Below, one piece after another: positions 1-9,060 of a stretch of 64,000 nt of DNA. The DNA is taken from positions 1 to 64,000 of the forward strand of contig NZ_BOMY01000007.1 of assembly GCF_016862435.1 (NCBI RefSeq), in the 5' to 3' direction. The translations under genes and the position numbers were made by a program. This DNA is from Paractinoplanes tereljensis. GTDB lineage: Bacteria; Actinomycetota; Actinomycetes; Mycobacteriales; Micromonosporaceae. Positions within the stretch are counted from its first letter, which is position 1; every line of letters starts with the position of its first letter. The notes beneath the pieces are model-generated. The model was not told the DNA's origin. It did not search any database and saw only the letters and a program-made list of their open reading frames with translations.

Positions 1-594
1 GCCCAGACGGCAGCGTCAGTTGCCTGATCTGCGGAAACATCCTGCCCGCAGGCCTCCGCCGAATCCTCAGGCGATCGGACGGCAGCGTCAGTTGCCTGAT
101 CTGCGGAAACATCCTGCCCGCAGGCCTCCGCCGAATCCTCAGGCGATCGGGAGGCCGCTGGTTCAGACTGACCGGGCATGGCCCCTTCCGGCCAGATCAG
201 CGGCGGAACACTCTCGACGATGTCATGCAGACCAAGCTCCCCGCAGGTGCGGGAACACCCATGCGACCGGCATGTCTTCCACCCGTAACGCTGCTTGAGT
301 CCCCACCGCCGGCGTCGCGCAGAATCACGACGAAATGCCGCCTTCCCCGGCGAATAATTGCGGGCTCTCGTGGGGTCACGCATGGCGGAAAGCTCAGACC
401 TGCTAAAGAACTCCAGCTGCCGCATGAGTCAATTCTCTCGTGGCCGGCAGCGCAGGCGCCAACAAGCGATCATTACCTTTTACAGAAGCCGGTAAATAAT
501 TCTAATGGGCGCCGAGACCGGCGAAGGGGATACTGGACGGCGTGGAGCCAGCGCGGCACGGTCGGGCTGGCGCACATCGACAAGGCGGCCGTCT
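1..594. other. Left-end region without a supported gene
   Basis: No reading frame here looks like a recognisable protein. The third forward frame is open from the window edge to about position 611, but its translation has no recognisable domain and it runs into the antisense of the neighbouring anti-sigma-like gene. The stretch between roughly 340 and 510 is poorer in GC than its surroundings, as intergenic DNA tends to be. The only clear structure is the 72-bp tandem duplication at the left end. The region may be the remnant of a gene that begins outside the window. Confidence 0.5.
6..149. repeat. 72-bp direct tandem duplication (two copies)
   Basis: Two back-to-back identical copies, 6-77 and 78-149. 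The unit is a multiple of three, so every frame repeats a 24-residue block; in the third forward frame each block contains CLICGN, a short C-x-x-C motif. An internal inverted repeat (CCTGC/GCAGG) lies in each copy. The duplication looks recent because the copies are identical. Whether it is coding is not clear. Confidence 0.85.
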
Positions 595-1392
595 TCACGG
601 GTGGAGGGTGAGGCCGGGCGCGCTGCCGATGGCGGCCAGCTGGGCCGCGGGCGGCAGTGCCCGCACTCGGCCGATCGCCGCGAGCAGGATGGTCGTGCGG
701 TCTGGGCGGAAGACCGTCACGCTGCGCTGCGGTTTGGCGGTGTCGGTGCCGGCCAGGTCGGCCATGGCGATCGCGCCGCCGGGCTGGTCGATGCGGGTGC
801 AGGCCTCGCCCTCGGCGTTCAGACAGTGCGGCTCCGCGCCGGGCGTGGCCGGGCTGACCATGATGGCCAGCGAGTATTCCTCCGAGCCGGCGCCTACCCA
901 GGCCACCGCCCGATAATCGTCGCCCTTCGGCTCGTAATAGAACTCCACCCGCGGGCAACTCTTCGAGCGGGCACCGGCCGGGAGCAGCCCCGGCAGCGCG
1001 CCGGTCAGCCGCGCGATGACCGCCGGCTGCGTCTCGGACAGCGTGGTCACCGGCTGATCCGGCAGGAACGACGGCATGGCCGCATGAGCGCACGGCGTCA
1101 CGCTCAGCGAAGGCGAAGGCGAGGACGAAGGCGAGGACGAAGGCGAGGACGAAGACGAGGACGAAGACGAAGGAGCGACGGATGCGGCGGATGCGGCGGG
1201 CAAAGACGGGGACCGGCCCGGTGAGAGAGTCACCGAGAGGCCGACCGATCCCAGGACAGCGAGAAACGCAGCGGCGGTCACCCATCGGGTCCGGCGGCGG
1301 CGTCGGTCCAGCGCGATCAAGCCGTCCACATCAATGCCGGTCGGTGGCGCGTCGTCGCTGGCCACGCGCAACAGGGTCGACAGGTCATCCAC
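595..1392 (-). CDS. Membrane-anchored anti-sigma-like protein with Ser/Pro linker
   Basis: Protein of 265 residues with a short basic cytoplasmic N-terminus (RRRRR near residues 30-35), one predicted membrane helix at about 38-58, then a low-complexity Ser/Pro linker and an extracytoplasmic domain with several cysteines. Its ATG overlaps the last codons of the upstream sigma-factor gene, so the two are translationally coupled. Position and topology fit an anti-sigma or sigma-associated sensor, but no zinc-binding anti-sigma motif (H-x3-C-x2-C) is visible, so the role is inferred from context. The linker is encoded by a 12-bp tandem repeat. Confidence 0.7.
   Translation of the reverse strand: MDDLSTLLRVASDDAPPTGIDVDGLIALDRRRRRTRWVTAAAFLAVLGSVGLSVTLSPGRSPSLPAASAASVAPSSSSSSSSSPSSSPSSSPSPSLSVTPCAHAAMPSFLPDQPVTTLSETQPAVIARLTGALPGLLPAGARSKSCPRVEFYYEPKGDDYRAVAWVGAGSEEYSLAIMVSPATPGAEPHCLNAEGEACTRIDQPGGAIAMADLAGTDTAKPQRSVTVFRPDRTTILLAAIGRVRALPPAAQLAAIGSAPGLTLHP
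1115..1162. repeat. 12-bp tandem repeat encoding the Ser/Pro linker
   Basis: Four consecutive copies of a 12-bp unit (GAAGGCGAGGAC on the plus strand, last copy with one change) followed by further GAC/GAA triplets. On the minus strand it encodes the serine-rich linker of the anti-sigma-like protein. The unit preserves frame, so copy-number change would vary linker length without breaking the gene. Confidence 0.85.
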
Positions 1393-1879
1393 GGCGTACC
1401 TCCTCCTCGTTGGGCATTGCCGTGCGCATCGCCTGCAGGGCGCGCGCGGTTTGGCTCTTGACCGTGCCGGGTGAGCAGTCGAGTTCGGTGGCTGCCTGCT
1501 CGACCGACAGGTCGTAGAAGAAGCGCAGCACGATCACCGCCCGCTGCCGGGGTGTCAGCCGGCCGAGCGCGGCCAGGATCGCCATCCGGTCGGTGACCGG
1601 GCCGTCCACGCTGTCGGCGCGGCGTTCGGGCGGCCACTCCCAGGATTCCTCGCGCCGCCACGGCCGGCGCCGCTCGTCGAGCAGACACCGAAGCAAAACC
1701 CGGCGGACGTACGCGTCGGGATCGTCCATCGCCGAGACCCGCCGCCAATGCCGCAGGAGTTTCAGCAGCGCCGTGGAGACGAGGTCGTCCGCGAGGTGCC
1801 AGTCCCCGCACAGCAGGAAGGCCGCCCGCCGGAAACTGTCCAGCCGCGCACCCACGTAGTCCCGGTATTCGATCCCCAC
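1385..1879 (-). CDS. SigE-family ECF RNA polymerase sigma factor
   Basis: Sigma factor of 164 residues. Region 2 is at about residues 10-70 (DYVGARLDSFRRAAFLLCG, then the helix ending in RRVLLRCLLDERRR). Region 4 is at about 100-155 (LGRLTPRQRAVIVLRFFYDL followed by the helix-turn-helix CSPGTVKSQTARALQAMR). Its layout matches the short SigE-type ECF factors common in actinomycetes. I chose the GTG that leaves the family's usual short N-terminus; no strong ribosome-binding site precedes it, so the start is not certain. The stop overlaps the start of the anti-sigma-like gene, forming a two-gene unit. Confidence 0.85.
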   Translation of the reverse strand: MGIEYRDYVGARLDSFRRAAFLLCGDWHLADDLVSTALLKLLRHWRRVSAMDDPDAYVRRVLLRCLLDERRRPWRREESWEWPPERRADSVDGPVTDRMAILAALGRLTPRQRAVIVLRFFYDLSVEQAATELDCSPGTVKSQTARALQAMRTAMPNEEEVRRG

Positions 1880-1914
1880 AGGGATCAGAACGGAAGCGGG
1901 ACCCGGTTTGGTTG

Positions 1915-3528
1915 TCAGGCGTTTCGAATGGCGGCGGCGTCGGTCAGGCCGAGGATGTCGACGGCACGTTCGCGCATCTCGACCTTGCGGACTTTTCCGG
2001 TCACCGTCATCGGGAAGCCGTCCACCACGTGCACGTAGCGCGGCACCTTGTAGTGAGTGAGCCGGCCCGCGCAAAAGGAACGGACAGCGTCGGCGGTCAG
2101 CGGGGTGGTGCCGGGCCGCATCACGATCCAGGCCATCAGTTCCTCGCCGTACTTCGCGTCGGGGACGCCGATCACCTGGACGTCGGCGATGTCGGGGTGG
2201 GCGTACAGGAATTCCTCGACCTCGCGCGGGTAGACGTTCTCGCCGCCCCGGATGACCAGGTCCTTGATCCGGCCGACGATGTTGAGGTAGCCGTCGTCGT
2301 CCATCGTGGCCAGATCGCCGGTGTGCATCCAGCGGGCCGCGTCGATCGCCTCGGCGGTGGCGTCCGGCTGCTCCCAGTAACCGAGCATCACCGAGTAACC
2401 GCGGGTGCACAGCTCACCGGCCTCGCCGCGCGGCATCACCAGGCCGGTGGCCGGGTCGACCACCTTCGACTCCAGGTGCGGCATCACCCGGCCGACCGTC
2501 TCGGTGCGGCGGGCCAGGTCGTCGTCGGGGCGGGTCATGGTGGACACCGGGGACGTCTCGGTCATGCCGTAACAGATCGCCACCTCGGTCATGTTCATCT
2601 CGGCGACCACCCGCTTCATCACCTCGACCGGGCACGGCGAGCCGGCCATGATCCCGGTCCGCAGAGTGGACAGGTCATAGTCGTTGAACGACGGCAGCCC
2701 GAGCTCGGCGATGAACATGGTGGGTACGCCGTAGAGCGAGGTCACCCGCTCGGACTCGACCGCCGCCAGGGTGAGCGCCGGGTCGAAGCCGGGGGCCGGC
2801 AGCACGATGCAGGCGCCGTGCGAGGTCGCGCCGAGGTTGCCCATCACCATGCCGAAGCAGTGGTACAGCGGCACCGGCAGGCAGACCCGGTCCTGCTCGG
2901 TGTAATTGATCAGCGCACCGACGAAATATCCGTTGTTGAGGATGTTGTGGTGCGACAGCGTCGCACCCTTCGGGAACCCGGTGGTCCCGGACGTGTACTG
3001 GATGTTGATCGCATCATCAAAGGCCAGCCGCGCCGCCCGCGCCGAGATCTCCGAGAGGTCGCCGTCGATCAAAAGATCTTCAAAATCCGCGCCGATGTAC
3101 GCCGTGGAAGAGAACCCGATCGACTCGATCATCCCCCGGTAATCGCTCGTCTTGAACGCCACCGCACTGATCAGCAACGACAGGCCGGACTGCTTGACCA
3201 CGTACTCGAGCTCGTGGGTCCGATAGGCCGGATTGACGTTGACCAGGACCGCCCCGATCTTGGCCGTCGCATACTGCGTGATGACCCATTCGGCGCAGTT
3301 CGGGGCCCAGATGCCGACCCGGTCCCCCTTCTCGATCCCGCGCGCCAGCAGCCCCCGGGCCAGCCGGTTAACGTCCGCGTCGAGCTCCGCGTAGGTCCAC
3401 CGCCGGCCGGCCGCCACATCGACCAGCGCCTCCCGGTCACCGAACCGGGCCACGGTGCGTTCGAAGTTGGCCCCGATCGTCTCGCCGAGCAGGGGCGCGG
3501 TGCTGGTTCCGGAGGCGTAGGACAGCAT
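1915..3528 (-). CDS. AMP-binding acyl-CoA synthetase (FadD-like)
   Basis: Adenylate-forming enzyme of 537 residues that should activate a fatty or other carboxylic acid to its CoA thioester through an acyl-AMP. Visible motifs are the P-loop-like A3 core [11 protein letters not shown] (178-188), YGMTETSP, the hinge region with [21 protein letters not shown], and the C-terminal catalytic lysine in TGKVRK (about 512). Length is normal for medium/long-chain acyl-CoA ligases. The ATG was chosen because the conserved N-terminal domain starts directly after it; the frame stays open upstream but runs through the divergent regulator. The neighbouring GAF-LuxR regulator and dehydrogenase suggest a catabolic module. 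Substrate is not readable. Confidence 0.93.
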   Translation of the reverse strand: MLSYASGTSTAPLLGETIGANFERTVARFGDREALVDVAAGRRWTYAELDADVNRLARGLLARGIEKGDRVGIWAPNCAEWVITQYATAKIGAVLVNVNPAYRTHELEYVVKQSGLSLLISAVAFKTSDYRGMIESIGFSSTAYIGADFEDLLIDGDLSEISARAARLAFDDAINIQYTSGTTGFPKGATLSHHNILNNGYFVGALINYTEQDRVCLPVPLYHCFGMVMGNLGATSHGACIVLPAPGFDPALTLAAVESERVTSLYGVPTMFIAELGLPSFNDYDLSTLRTGIMAGSPCPVEVMKRVVAEMNMTEVAICYGMTETSPVSTMTRPDDDLARRTETVGRVMPHLESKVVDPATGLVMPRGEAGELCTRGYSVMLGYWEQPDATAEAIDAARWMHTGDLATMDDDGYLNIVGRIKDLVIRGGENVYPREVEEFLYAHPDIADVQVIGVPDAKYGEELMAWIVMRPGTTPLTADAVRSFCAGRLTHYKVPRYVHVVDGFPMTVTGKVRKVEMRERAVDILGLTDAAAIRNA

Positions 3529-3600
3529 CAGCGCAGCATGGGCCGCCTGTCGGGGGTTGCACCAGCCCCGTCCGGGGGTGGCCGGGAGCCGAAAAAATCG

Positions 3601-3613
3601 TGACATGCTGTCA
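3601..3613. promoter_or_regulatory. TGACA-N3-TGTCA inverted repeat between divergent genes
   Basis: A perfect 5-bp inverted repeat with a 3-bp centre ends two bases before the GTG of the GAF-LuxR regulator, in the 87-bp gap to the divergent acyl-CoA synthetase. Such placement would suit an autoregulatory operator. Short palindromes occur by chance, so this is a candidate only. Confidence 0.3.
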
Positions 3614-3615
3614 AC

Positions 3616-4446
3616 GTGCTCGAAACAGCCGATCTGCCCGCCGCGCTCGGCCGGATCCGCCGGGTCACCGGCCTCCCGGTCGCGTTCGGTGGCCTGGTCG
3701 CAGCCGACGCACGCAACATGCGGCTCACCGATTTCGCCGGCACCGCCACGGTCGCGCTGCACGGCCTGGTGGTGAGCGCCGGTCACGGGCTGGGCGGCCG
3801 GGTGGTGACGACCGCGCGGCCGGGGCGGGTCGAGGACTACGCGGCCGACCCGCGGATCAGCCACGAATACGACGGACCGGTCACCGCCGAGGGGCTGCGG
3901 GCGATCGTGGCCGTGCCGGTGGCGATGGGCGGCTCGGTGCTGGCCGTGCTCTATGCCGGCACCCGGGAACCGCTCGCGGTGGGTGCCCGGGCCCTGGACG
4001 CGATGGGCCGGGTGGCGCTGCGACTGGGCACCGAGGTGACCGTGCGGCGGGAGGTCGCTCGCCGGATGGCCGAGCTGGAGACCGCCGCCGCGCGCCAGGC
4101 CGACGCCGGGGCGCGGGAGTGGGAGGAGGTGCGGTTGGCGCACGCGGACCTCCGTACCCTCGCGGCGGAGACCTCGGACCTCGCGCTGAAGGCGCGGCTC
4201 CAAGAGATCTCCGACCGCCTGGTCTGCGCCCGGCCCGCCGCCGAGGCGACCAACCCGCTCTCGCCCCGCGAGTTGGACGTGCTGGCGATGATCGCGGTGG
4301 GCTGCGGAAACGCCGAGGCGGCCCGGCGGCTGGGACTGCTGCCCGAGACGGTGAAGAGCTATCTGCGCAACGCGATGCGCAAACTGGGCACGCACGGGCG
4401 GATGGAGACCGTGGTGACCGCGCGCCGCCTAGGATTCCTGCCGTGA
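3616..4446 (+). CDS. GAF-domain LuxR-type transcriptional regulator
   Basis: Regulator of 276 residues. The first 150 or so residues form a GAF-type sensor (FGGLVAADARNMRL through VAVPVAMGGSVLAVLYAGT), then comes a helical, probably coiled-coil linker (145-205), and a C-terminal LuxR helix-turn-helix at about 213-270 (PLSPRELDVLAMIAVGCGN, then LLPETVKSYLRNAMRKLGT). It starts with GTG and lies divergent to the acyl-CoA synthetase. Its stop overlaps the start of the dehydrogenase by GTGA, so those two are co-translated. It probably senses a small metabolite linked to the ligase/dehydrogenase pathway. This is inferred from layout. Confidence 0.85.
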   Translation: MLETADLPAALGRIRRVTGLPVAFGGLVAADARNMRLTDFAGTATVALHGLVVSAGHGLGGRVVTTARPGRVEDYAADPRISHEYDGPVTAEGLRAIVAVPVAMGGSVLAVLYAGTREPLAVGARALDAMGRVALRLGTEVTVRREVARRMAELETAAARQADAGAREWEEVRLAHADLRTLAAETSDLALKARLQEISDRLVCARPAAEATNPLSPRELDVLAMIAVGCGNAEAARRLGLLPETVKSYLRNAMRKLGTHGRMETVVTARRLGFLP

Positions 4447-5453
4447 AGCGAGTGATCGTGACCCCGTCGGGGGTCGAGGTGACCGAGGCCGAGGTGCCGT
4501 CGCCGGGGCCCGGCGAGGTGCTGGTGCGCACGGTCCTGGCCGGCATCTGCGGCTCCGACGTGCATGCCGTGCAGGGCCGCCATCCCCACATCGCGCTCCC
4601 CTACCGGCCCGGCCATGAGGTGGCCGGCACGGTCGAGGCGATCGGGGCCGGCGTGACGCGCGTTCACAATGGGCAGCGGGTCACGATGGAACCGTTCCTG
4701 CCCTGCTGGCAGTGCAAGCAGTGCCGGGCCGGGCGGGAAAACCTGTGCGAGCGGCTCGGCTTCTTCGGCTGTGGGCACGACCAGGGTGCGATGGCCGAGT
4801 TCTTCACCGTCGACCAGCGGCGCCTGCACCTCGTGCCCGATTCGCTGGACTGGACGCAGGCCGCGTTCATCGAGCCGCTCGGCACGCCGGTGCACGCGGC
4901 CCGGCTGGCCGGTGGGCTCTCCGGCCGCACTGTCGCGATCCTCGGCGCCGGCACGATCGCGCTGCTCACCCTGCAGGTGGCCCGGCAGCAGGGCGCGGCC
5001 CGGGTGGTGCTGACGGCCCGGTCGCAGCGGTCCCGGGACCGGGCGGCGAAGTTCGGGCCGGACGCGGTGGTCGACGCCACCGCCCCCGACGCGGTCGAGC
5101 AGGTCCGGGCCCACCTCGGCGAGAGTGCCGACGTGGTCTTCGACTGCGTGGCCGAGCAGTCCACCATGGATCAGGCGCTGGCGATCGCCGACAGGGGCGG
5201 CACGGTGATCGTGGTCGGCGTGCCGCCGGCGGCGGTGACCGTCCCGCTGCCGCTGATCCAGGACAGCCAGCTGCGCATCCAGGGCAGCGCGACCTATCTG
5301 CCGGAAGACTTCGCCGAGGCGATCGCCCTGTTGGTGAGCGGCGAGATCGCGGTGGCCGAGCTGGCCACCGTCCGTCCGCTGGAATCGGCCGCCGGCGCCT
5401 TCGCCGACGCGGCGAGCGGCGAGCACGTGAAGGTGCTGCTTCAGCCGAAGTGA
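4443..5453 (+). CDS. Zinc-dependent alcohol dehydrogenase family protein
   Basis: Medium-chain dehydrogenase/reductase of 336 residues oxidising an alcohol with NAD(P). Catalytic zinc ligands are present in GICGSDVH (Cys36) and RPGHEVAG (His58, Glu59). The structural zinc site is the four-cysteine lobe C88-x2-C91-x2-C94-x7-C102. The Rossmann nucleotide-binding motif is LGAGTIALL near 170. The GTG start overlaps the stop of the regulator gene as GTGA. Closest in style to threonine/sorbitol dehydrogenase-like actinobacterial MDRs; the substrate cannot be read. Likely controlled by the upstream GAF-LuxR regulator. Confidence 0.9.
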   Translation: MKRVIVTPSGVEVTEAEVPSPGPGEVLVRTVLAGICGSDVHAVQGRHPHIALPYRPGHEVAGTVEAIGAGVTRVHNGQRVTMEPFLPCWQCKQCRAGRENLCERLGFFGCGHDQGAMAEFFTVDQRRLHLVPDSLDWTQAAFIEPLGTPVHAARLAGGLSGRTVAILGAGTIALLTLQVARQQGAARVVLTARSQRSRDRAAKFGPDAVVDATAPDAVEQVRAHLGESADVVFDCVAEQSTMDQALAIADRGGTVIVVGVPPAAVTVPLPLIQDSQLRIQGSATYLPEDFAEAIALLVSGEIAVAELATVRPLESAAGAFADAASGEHVKVLLQPK

Positions 5454-5501
5454 TACGCGCGACCCCTGGACGTTACCGGCCGGTAATGCGAGGGTGTGCC
5501 G

Positions 5502-7154
5502 ATGGCGGATTACGACGTCGTGATCGTGGGCAGCGGCTTCGGCGGCAGCGTCAGCGCGCTGCGGCTCACCGAGAAGGGCTACCGGGTCGGCGTGCTCGAG
5601 GCGGGCCGGCGTTTCACTCCTTCGACACTTCCGAAGACCTCATGGGACCTGCGGAACTTCCTGTGGGCGCCCAAGTTCGGGCTGCGCGGCATCCAGCGCA
5701 TCACCGTCCTTAAGGACATTCTGGTGCTTTCCGCTGCCGGGGTCGGCGGCGGCTCTTTGGTGTACGCGAACACGCTGTACCGCCCGCCGGCCACCTTCTT
5801 CGCCGACCCGCACTGGTCCGGCATCACCGACTGGGCGGCCGAACTCGCCCCCCATTACGACCAGGCCTCGCGCATGCTCGGCGTCACCGAGCAGCCCACC
5901 ATGACCCCCTCCGACGTGGTCATTCAGTCGGTGGCCGAGGACATGGGGGTGGGTTCGACCTTTAGGCGTACGCCGGTGGGGGTCTTCTTCGGGGAACCGG
6001 GCCGCACCGTGCCGGACCCGTTCTTCGGTGGCGCCGGGCCGGAGCGCACCGGCTGCACCGAGTGCGGCAACTGCATGATCGGCTGCAAGATCGGCGCGAA
6101 GAACCGGCTCGACGTGAACTACCTGTACCTGGCCGAGAAGGCCGGCGCGACCGTGCACCCGGACACCGAGGTGACCGAGGTGCGCCCATCGGGCGACCGC
6201 TGGATTCTGGTGACCAAGACCGGGCAATTCACCGCTGATCACGTGATTCTCGCGGCCGGCGCACTGGGCACCCAGCGGCTGCTGCACGCCATGCGCGACA
6301 CCGGCGTCCTGCCGCACGTCTCGGCCCAGCTCGGCTCGCTGACCCGGACCAACTCGGAGGCGCTGCTCGGGGCACAGGCCCCCACGGTGCCGGCCGAGCC
6401 CTACTCCAAGGGGGTGGCGATCACCTCGTCGTTCCACCCCGACCCGACCACCCACATCGAGCCGGTCCGCTACGGCCCGGGCAGCAACGCCATGGGCCTG
6501 CTTGCCACGCTGCTTGTCGACGGCGGCGGCCGGGTGCCGCGCCCGGTCAAGTTCCTCGGCCAGATGCTCCGCCACCCGTACGTCCTGCTGCGCTCGCTGT
6601 CGGTGCGCCGGTGGAGCGAGCGCACGATCATCGCGCTGGTGATGCAGACCCTCGACAACTCGCTCACCGTGCGGCGCACCAAACGGGGCCGGCTCACCAC
6701 CAGCGCGGGGCACGGCGAGGCGAATCCGACCTGGATTCCGCAGGGACACGAGGCGGTCCGCCGGATCGCCGACAAGATCGGTGGTTTCCCGGGCGGCACG
6801 GTCGGTGACATCTTAGATATTCCGATGACCGCGCACATTCTCGGCGGGGCAACGATCGGCGAATCCCCCGCGGCCGGTGTCCTCGACGCCTATCACCGCG
6901 TTTACGGGTACGCCGGATTGCACGTCGTCGACGGCTCCGCGGTACCGGCGAATCTCGGCGTGAATCCGTCGCTGACCATCACCGCGATGGCCGAGCGGGC
7001 GATCTCGCTGTGGCCGAACAAGGGCGAGTCCGATCGACGCCCACCGCTCGGCGGGGAATATGAACGACTCGACCCGATCGCGCCGCACTCCCCCGTCGTT
7101 CCGGCCCACGCTCCCGGCGCGCTGCGCTTGTCCACTTCGAAATTCGACTCATAA
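5502..7154 (+). CDS. GMC-type oxidoreductase, cholesterol oxidase (ChoD) family
   Basis: FAD-dependent glucose-methanol-choline oxidoreductase of 550 residues. The FAD-binding motif VIVGSGFGGS lies at the very N-terminus. A four-cysteine segment CTECGNCMIGC (C185, C188, C191, C195) matches mycobacterial ChoD-like proteins. The C-terminal GMC signature GLHVVDGSAVPANLGVNPSLTI supplies the active-site region. ATG at 5502 follows an AGGG ribosome-binding site; a GTG two codons upstream is less likely. Family members oxidise sterols or similar alcohols, often at the membrane. There is no Tat or Sec signal, so the enzyme appears cytoplasmic. The cysteine cluster could bind a metal or Fe-S centre; that is inference. 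Confidence 0.88.
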   Translation: MADYDVVIVGSGFGGSVSALRLTEKGYRVGVLEAGRRFTPSTLPKTSWDLRNFLWAPKFGLRGIQRITVLKDILVLSAAGVGGGSLVYANTLYRPPATFFADPHWSGITDWAAELAPHYDQASRMLGVTEQPTMTPSDVVIQSVAEDMGVGSTFRRTPVGVFFGEPGRTVPDPFFGGAGPERTGCTECGNCMIGCKIGAKNRLDVNYLYLAEKAGATVHPDTEVTEVRPSGDRWILVTKTGQFTADHVILAAGALGTQRLLHAMRDTGVLPHVSAQLGSLTRTNSEALLGAQAPTVPAEPYSKGVAITSSFHPDPTTHIEPVRYGPGSNAMGLLATLLVDGGGRVPRPVKFLGQMLRHPYVLLRSLSVRRWSERTIIALVMQTLDNSLTVRRTKRGRLTTSAGHGEANPTWIPQGHEAVRRIADKIGGFPGGTVGDILDIPMTAHILGGATIGESPAAGVLDAYHRVYGYAGLHVVDGSAVPANLGVNPSLTITAMAERAISLWPNKGESDRRPPLGGEYERLDPIAPHSPVVPAHAPGALRLSTSKFDS

Positions 7155-7220
7155 ATTGGACGAACCGCCCCGGCACCGGAGAATCGGCGACGAGGCGGCT
7201 CGGGCTGGCGAGCCTGAGTA

Positions 7221-8354
7221 TCAGGCGGTGGTGCAGGTCGATCCGTTGAGCGTGAATCCGGACGGGTTGGTGAAACTGCCCGAGTACGTGCCCTGGAATC
7301 CGAAGTTGGTGTTGGCTCCGGCCGCGAGGCTTCCGTTCCACGTCACGTTGCCGGCGGTGATCGCGCCACTCGAACCGGTGACGTTCGCGTTCCACGAACT
7401 GGTGATCGACTGGCCGGACGGAAGCGTGAAGCCGAGCGTCCAGCCGTTGATCGCGTTACTTCCGGTATTGGCGACCGTCACGTTAGCGGTGAATCCGTTA
7501 CTCCAGACATTCGTCCCGTAGGTCACCCGGCAGGCCGCCGTCCCACTAGGTGGTTGGGAGGTGGGTGCCGTGGTGGGGGTGGTGGTGGCCTGGCCGCCAC
7601 TGTTTACTGCCGCCGCGAAGTTGGTCACCGCGAGGCCGGCGCCACCGATCCACGGCTCGAAGCCGGCCTGGATGCTCGTCAGGTACCACGAACTGGTGAT
7701 CGCGCCGCGGTTCTTCACGTCGTTGATGAAGTCGAGAACGCTGAAGCTCCAGCTGGCGATGGCCGACGGCGCGACATAGGAGATGACCGCGTTGGAACCG
7801 TTGCTGCCGCGCCAGACCTCCCAGCTCCGGCCGCCGATCGTGGTGGTGCCGACCACCGAGCCGATCGGCTGGATGGAGCCCTGCCGGTTGAACCAGATCA
7901 TGATTTCCTGCTGGTTGACCCCGTCCTTCTTCGGCGACGGGTCGAGCCAGATGTCGTACGCCGCGTCGTAGGTGGCGCCCGAGACGTACTGATAGGAGAT
8001 GCTGCTTGTCGCGCTGGAGATGGCGCTGACCTGGATCGGCAGGTTGGTGCCGGGCGAGCAGTTGGTGTAGTGGCAGCCCAGGTAGACGGCCGGATAGGAG
8101 ACCGGAGCGCCACTCGTGTTGCCGACGCCCTGCTGGCTGGTGATCGAGAAGCCGGTGCCGGTCACGTTGATGCACTGCTGGGCCGAGGTGCCCCAGCGGT
8201 TGTTCATCACCACGTAACGGCCGCCGATGGTGGTGGAGCCGTACTGATCGCAGATCTGCGTGTCGGCCGCCGCTGGTCCGGCGACGGCAAAGGCCGTCAC
8301 AGCCGCGCCGGCCAGGAGGCCGAGGGCTGCGAAGGCACGGATGGCACGTCTCAT
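7221..8354 (-). CDS. Secreted GH12 endoglucanase with C-terminal CBM2
   Basis: Exported cellulase of 377 residues. A Sec signal peptide (residues 1-30, cleavage at AAA-D) precedes a glycoside hydrolase family 12 domain (31-250). This contains the conserved RYVVMNNRWG, the nucleophile Glu150 in NQQEIMIWFNR and the acid/base Glu233 in QAGFEPW. A Thr/Pro linker (about 255-272) leads to a family 2 cellulose-binding module (274-377) with its boundary cysteines and tryptophans. It cleaves internal beta-1,4-glucan bonds outside the cell. The start has an AGGAG ribosome-binding site. A perfect CebR box lies 43 bp upstream of the start, so cello-oligosaccharide induction is expected. Confidence 0.96.
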   Translation of the reverse strand: MRRAIRAFAALGLLAGAAVTAFAVAGPAAADTQICDQYGSTTIGGRYVVMNNRWGTSAQQCINVTGTGFSITSQQGVGNTSGAPVSYPAVYLGCHYTNCSPGTNLPIQVSAISSATSSISYQYVSGATYDAAYDIWLDPSPKKDGVNQQEIMIWFNRQGSIQPIGSVVGTTTIGGRSWEVWRGSNGSNAVISYVAPSAIASWSFSVLDFINDVKNRGAITSSWYLTSIQAGFEPWIGGAGLAVTNFAAAVNSGGQATTTPTTAPTSQPPSGTAACRVTYGTNVWSNGFTANVTVANTGSNAINGWTLGFTLPSGQSITSSWNANVTGSSGAITAGNVTWNGSLAAGANTNFGFQGTYSGSFTNPSGFTLNGSTCTTA

Positions 8355-8397
8355 TGCGAAGCTCCTAGAGAGGGGGAATCCCGTGGGGACGGGTCGG

Positions 8398-8411
8398 TGG
8401 GAGCGCTCCCA
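8398..8411. promoter_or_regulatory. CebR operator upstream of the GH12 endoglucanase
   Basis: TGGGAGCGCTCCCA is a perfect 14-bp palindrome and equals the CebR (LacI-family cellulose/cello-oligosaccharide repressor) box known from Streptomyces. It sits in the promoter region of the endoglucanase. No cebR gene lies in this window. Confidence 0.9.
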
Positions 8412-8640
8412 CCGCACGTTACAGGACATTGACGAAGCTGAAAAGTAGGTGTTACGGGCGGGATCCGAACGGGTGTCCCCGGTTGCCTCGGTACCTGCAT
8501 AGAATTGCGACATGCAGTGCGGGCAATTTGCACTGAGAACTTTCGGGCGACAGAATGAAAGCGTATCGACATTCGCGGCGCCCACGCCGCGTGCGCATAG
8601 TCGTCACTCATAATGACTTCGCTGTAGGAGCGGGCACACC

Positions 8641-8985
8641 ATGGCCAAGCAGGTAATAACCCTTCTGACCGACGACATCGACGGCGGAGAGGCCGACCGC
8701 ACCGTCGAGTTCGGACTCGACGGTGTGAACTACACGATCGACCTCTCGGAGAAGAACGCCGGGAAGTTGCGCAAGGCGCTCGACCCGTTCCTGAACTCCG
8801 CGACCCGGGTCGGCCGCAGCGGTGTTGTCTCCCCGGCCCGGCGCAGCGCACCGGCCAGCACCGGCCGCGCCAGCCGCGACCAGAATCAGGCGATTCGCGA
8901 GTGGGCGAACAAGAACGGCTACGAGGTTTCCGAGCGCGGCCGTATCCCGAGCCACATCGTCGAGGCGTACCACAGCAAGCGATAG
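8641..8985 (+). CDS. lsr2: Lsr2 nucleoid-associated protein
   Basis: H-NS-like protein of 114 residues. The N-terminal dimerisation domain (1-60; MAKQVITLLTDDIDGGEAD through LDPFLNSATRVG) and the C-terminal AT-hook-like DNA-binding domain with RGR (99-101) and the preceding IREWANKNGYEVSERG are both intact. Lsr2 bridges AT-rich DNA and silences acquired and specialised-metabolism genes in actinobacteria. A TAGGAG ribosome-binding site stands before the ATG. It is monocistronic: a strong hairpin with a T-run follows. Confidence 0.97.
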   Translation: MAKQVITLLTDDIDGGEADRTVEFGLDGVNYTIDLSEKNAGKLRKALDPFLNSATRVGRSGVVSPARRSAPASTGRASRDQNQAIREWANKNGYEVSERGRIPSHIVEAYHSKR

Positions 8986-9009
8986 GTTGATCCCCGTCGT
9001 CGGAAATTC

Positions 9010-9040
9010 GGCGTCCCCGCGTCTGCGGGGGCGCCGTTTT
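9010..9040 (+). terminator. Rho-independent terminator after lsr2
   Basis: An 11-bp stem with one G-T wobble (GGCGTCCCCGC / GCGGGGGCGCC), a 4-nt loop and a following GTTTT. It lies 24 bp after the lsr2 stop and 20 bp before the next start. Confidence 0.85.
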
Positions 9041-9060
9041 CGTCGGAAAGGGGAACAGAC

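Noticed and set aside
236..260. CTCCCCGCAGGTGCGGG resembles a type I-E CRISPR repeat of actinobacteria
   Set aside because: Only one copy is present; a weakly similar stretch about 62 bp downstream does not match well enough, and there are no cas genes.
1915..3528. Adenylation domain of a non-ribosomal peptide synthetase
   Set aside because: No carrier or condensation domain is fused or adjacent, and the motifs are those of acyl-CoA ligases.
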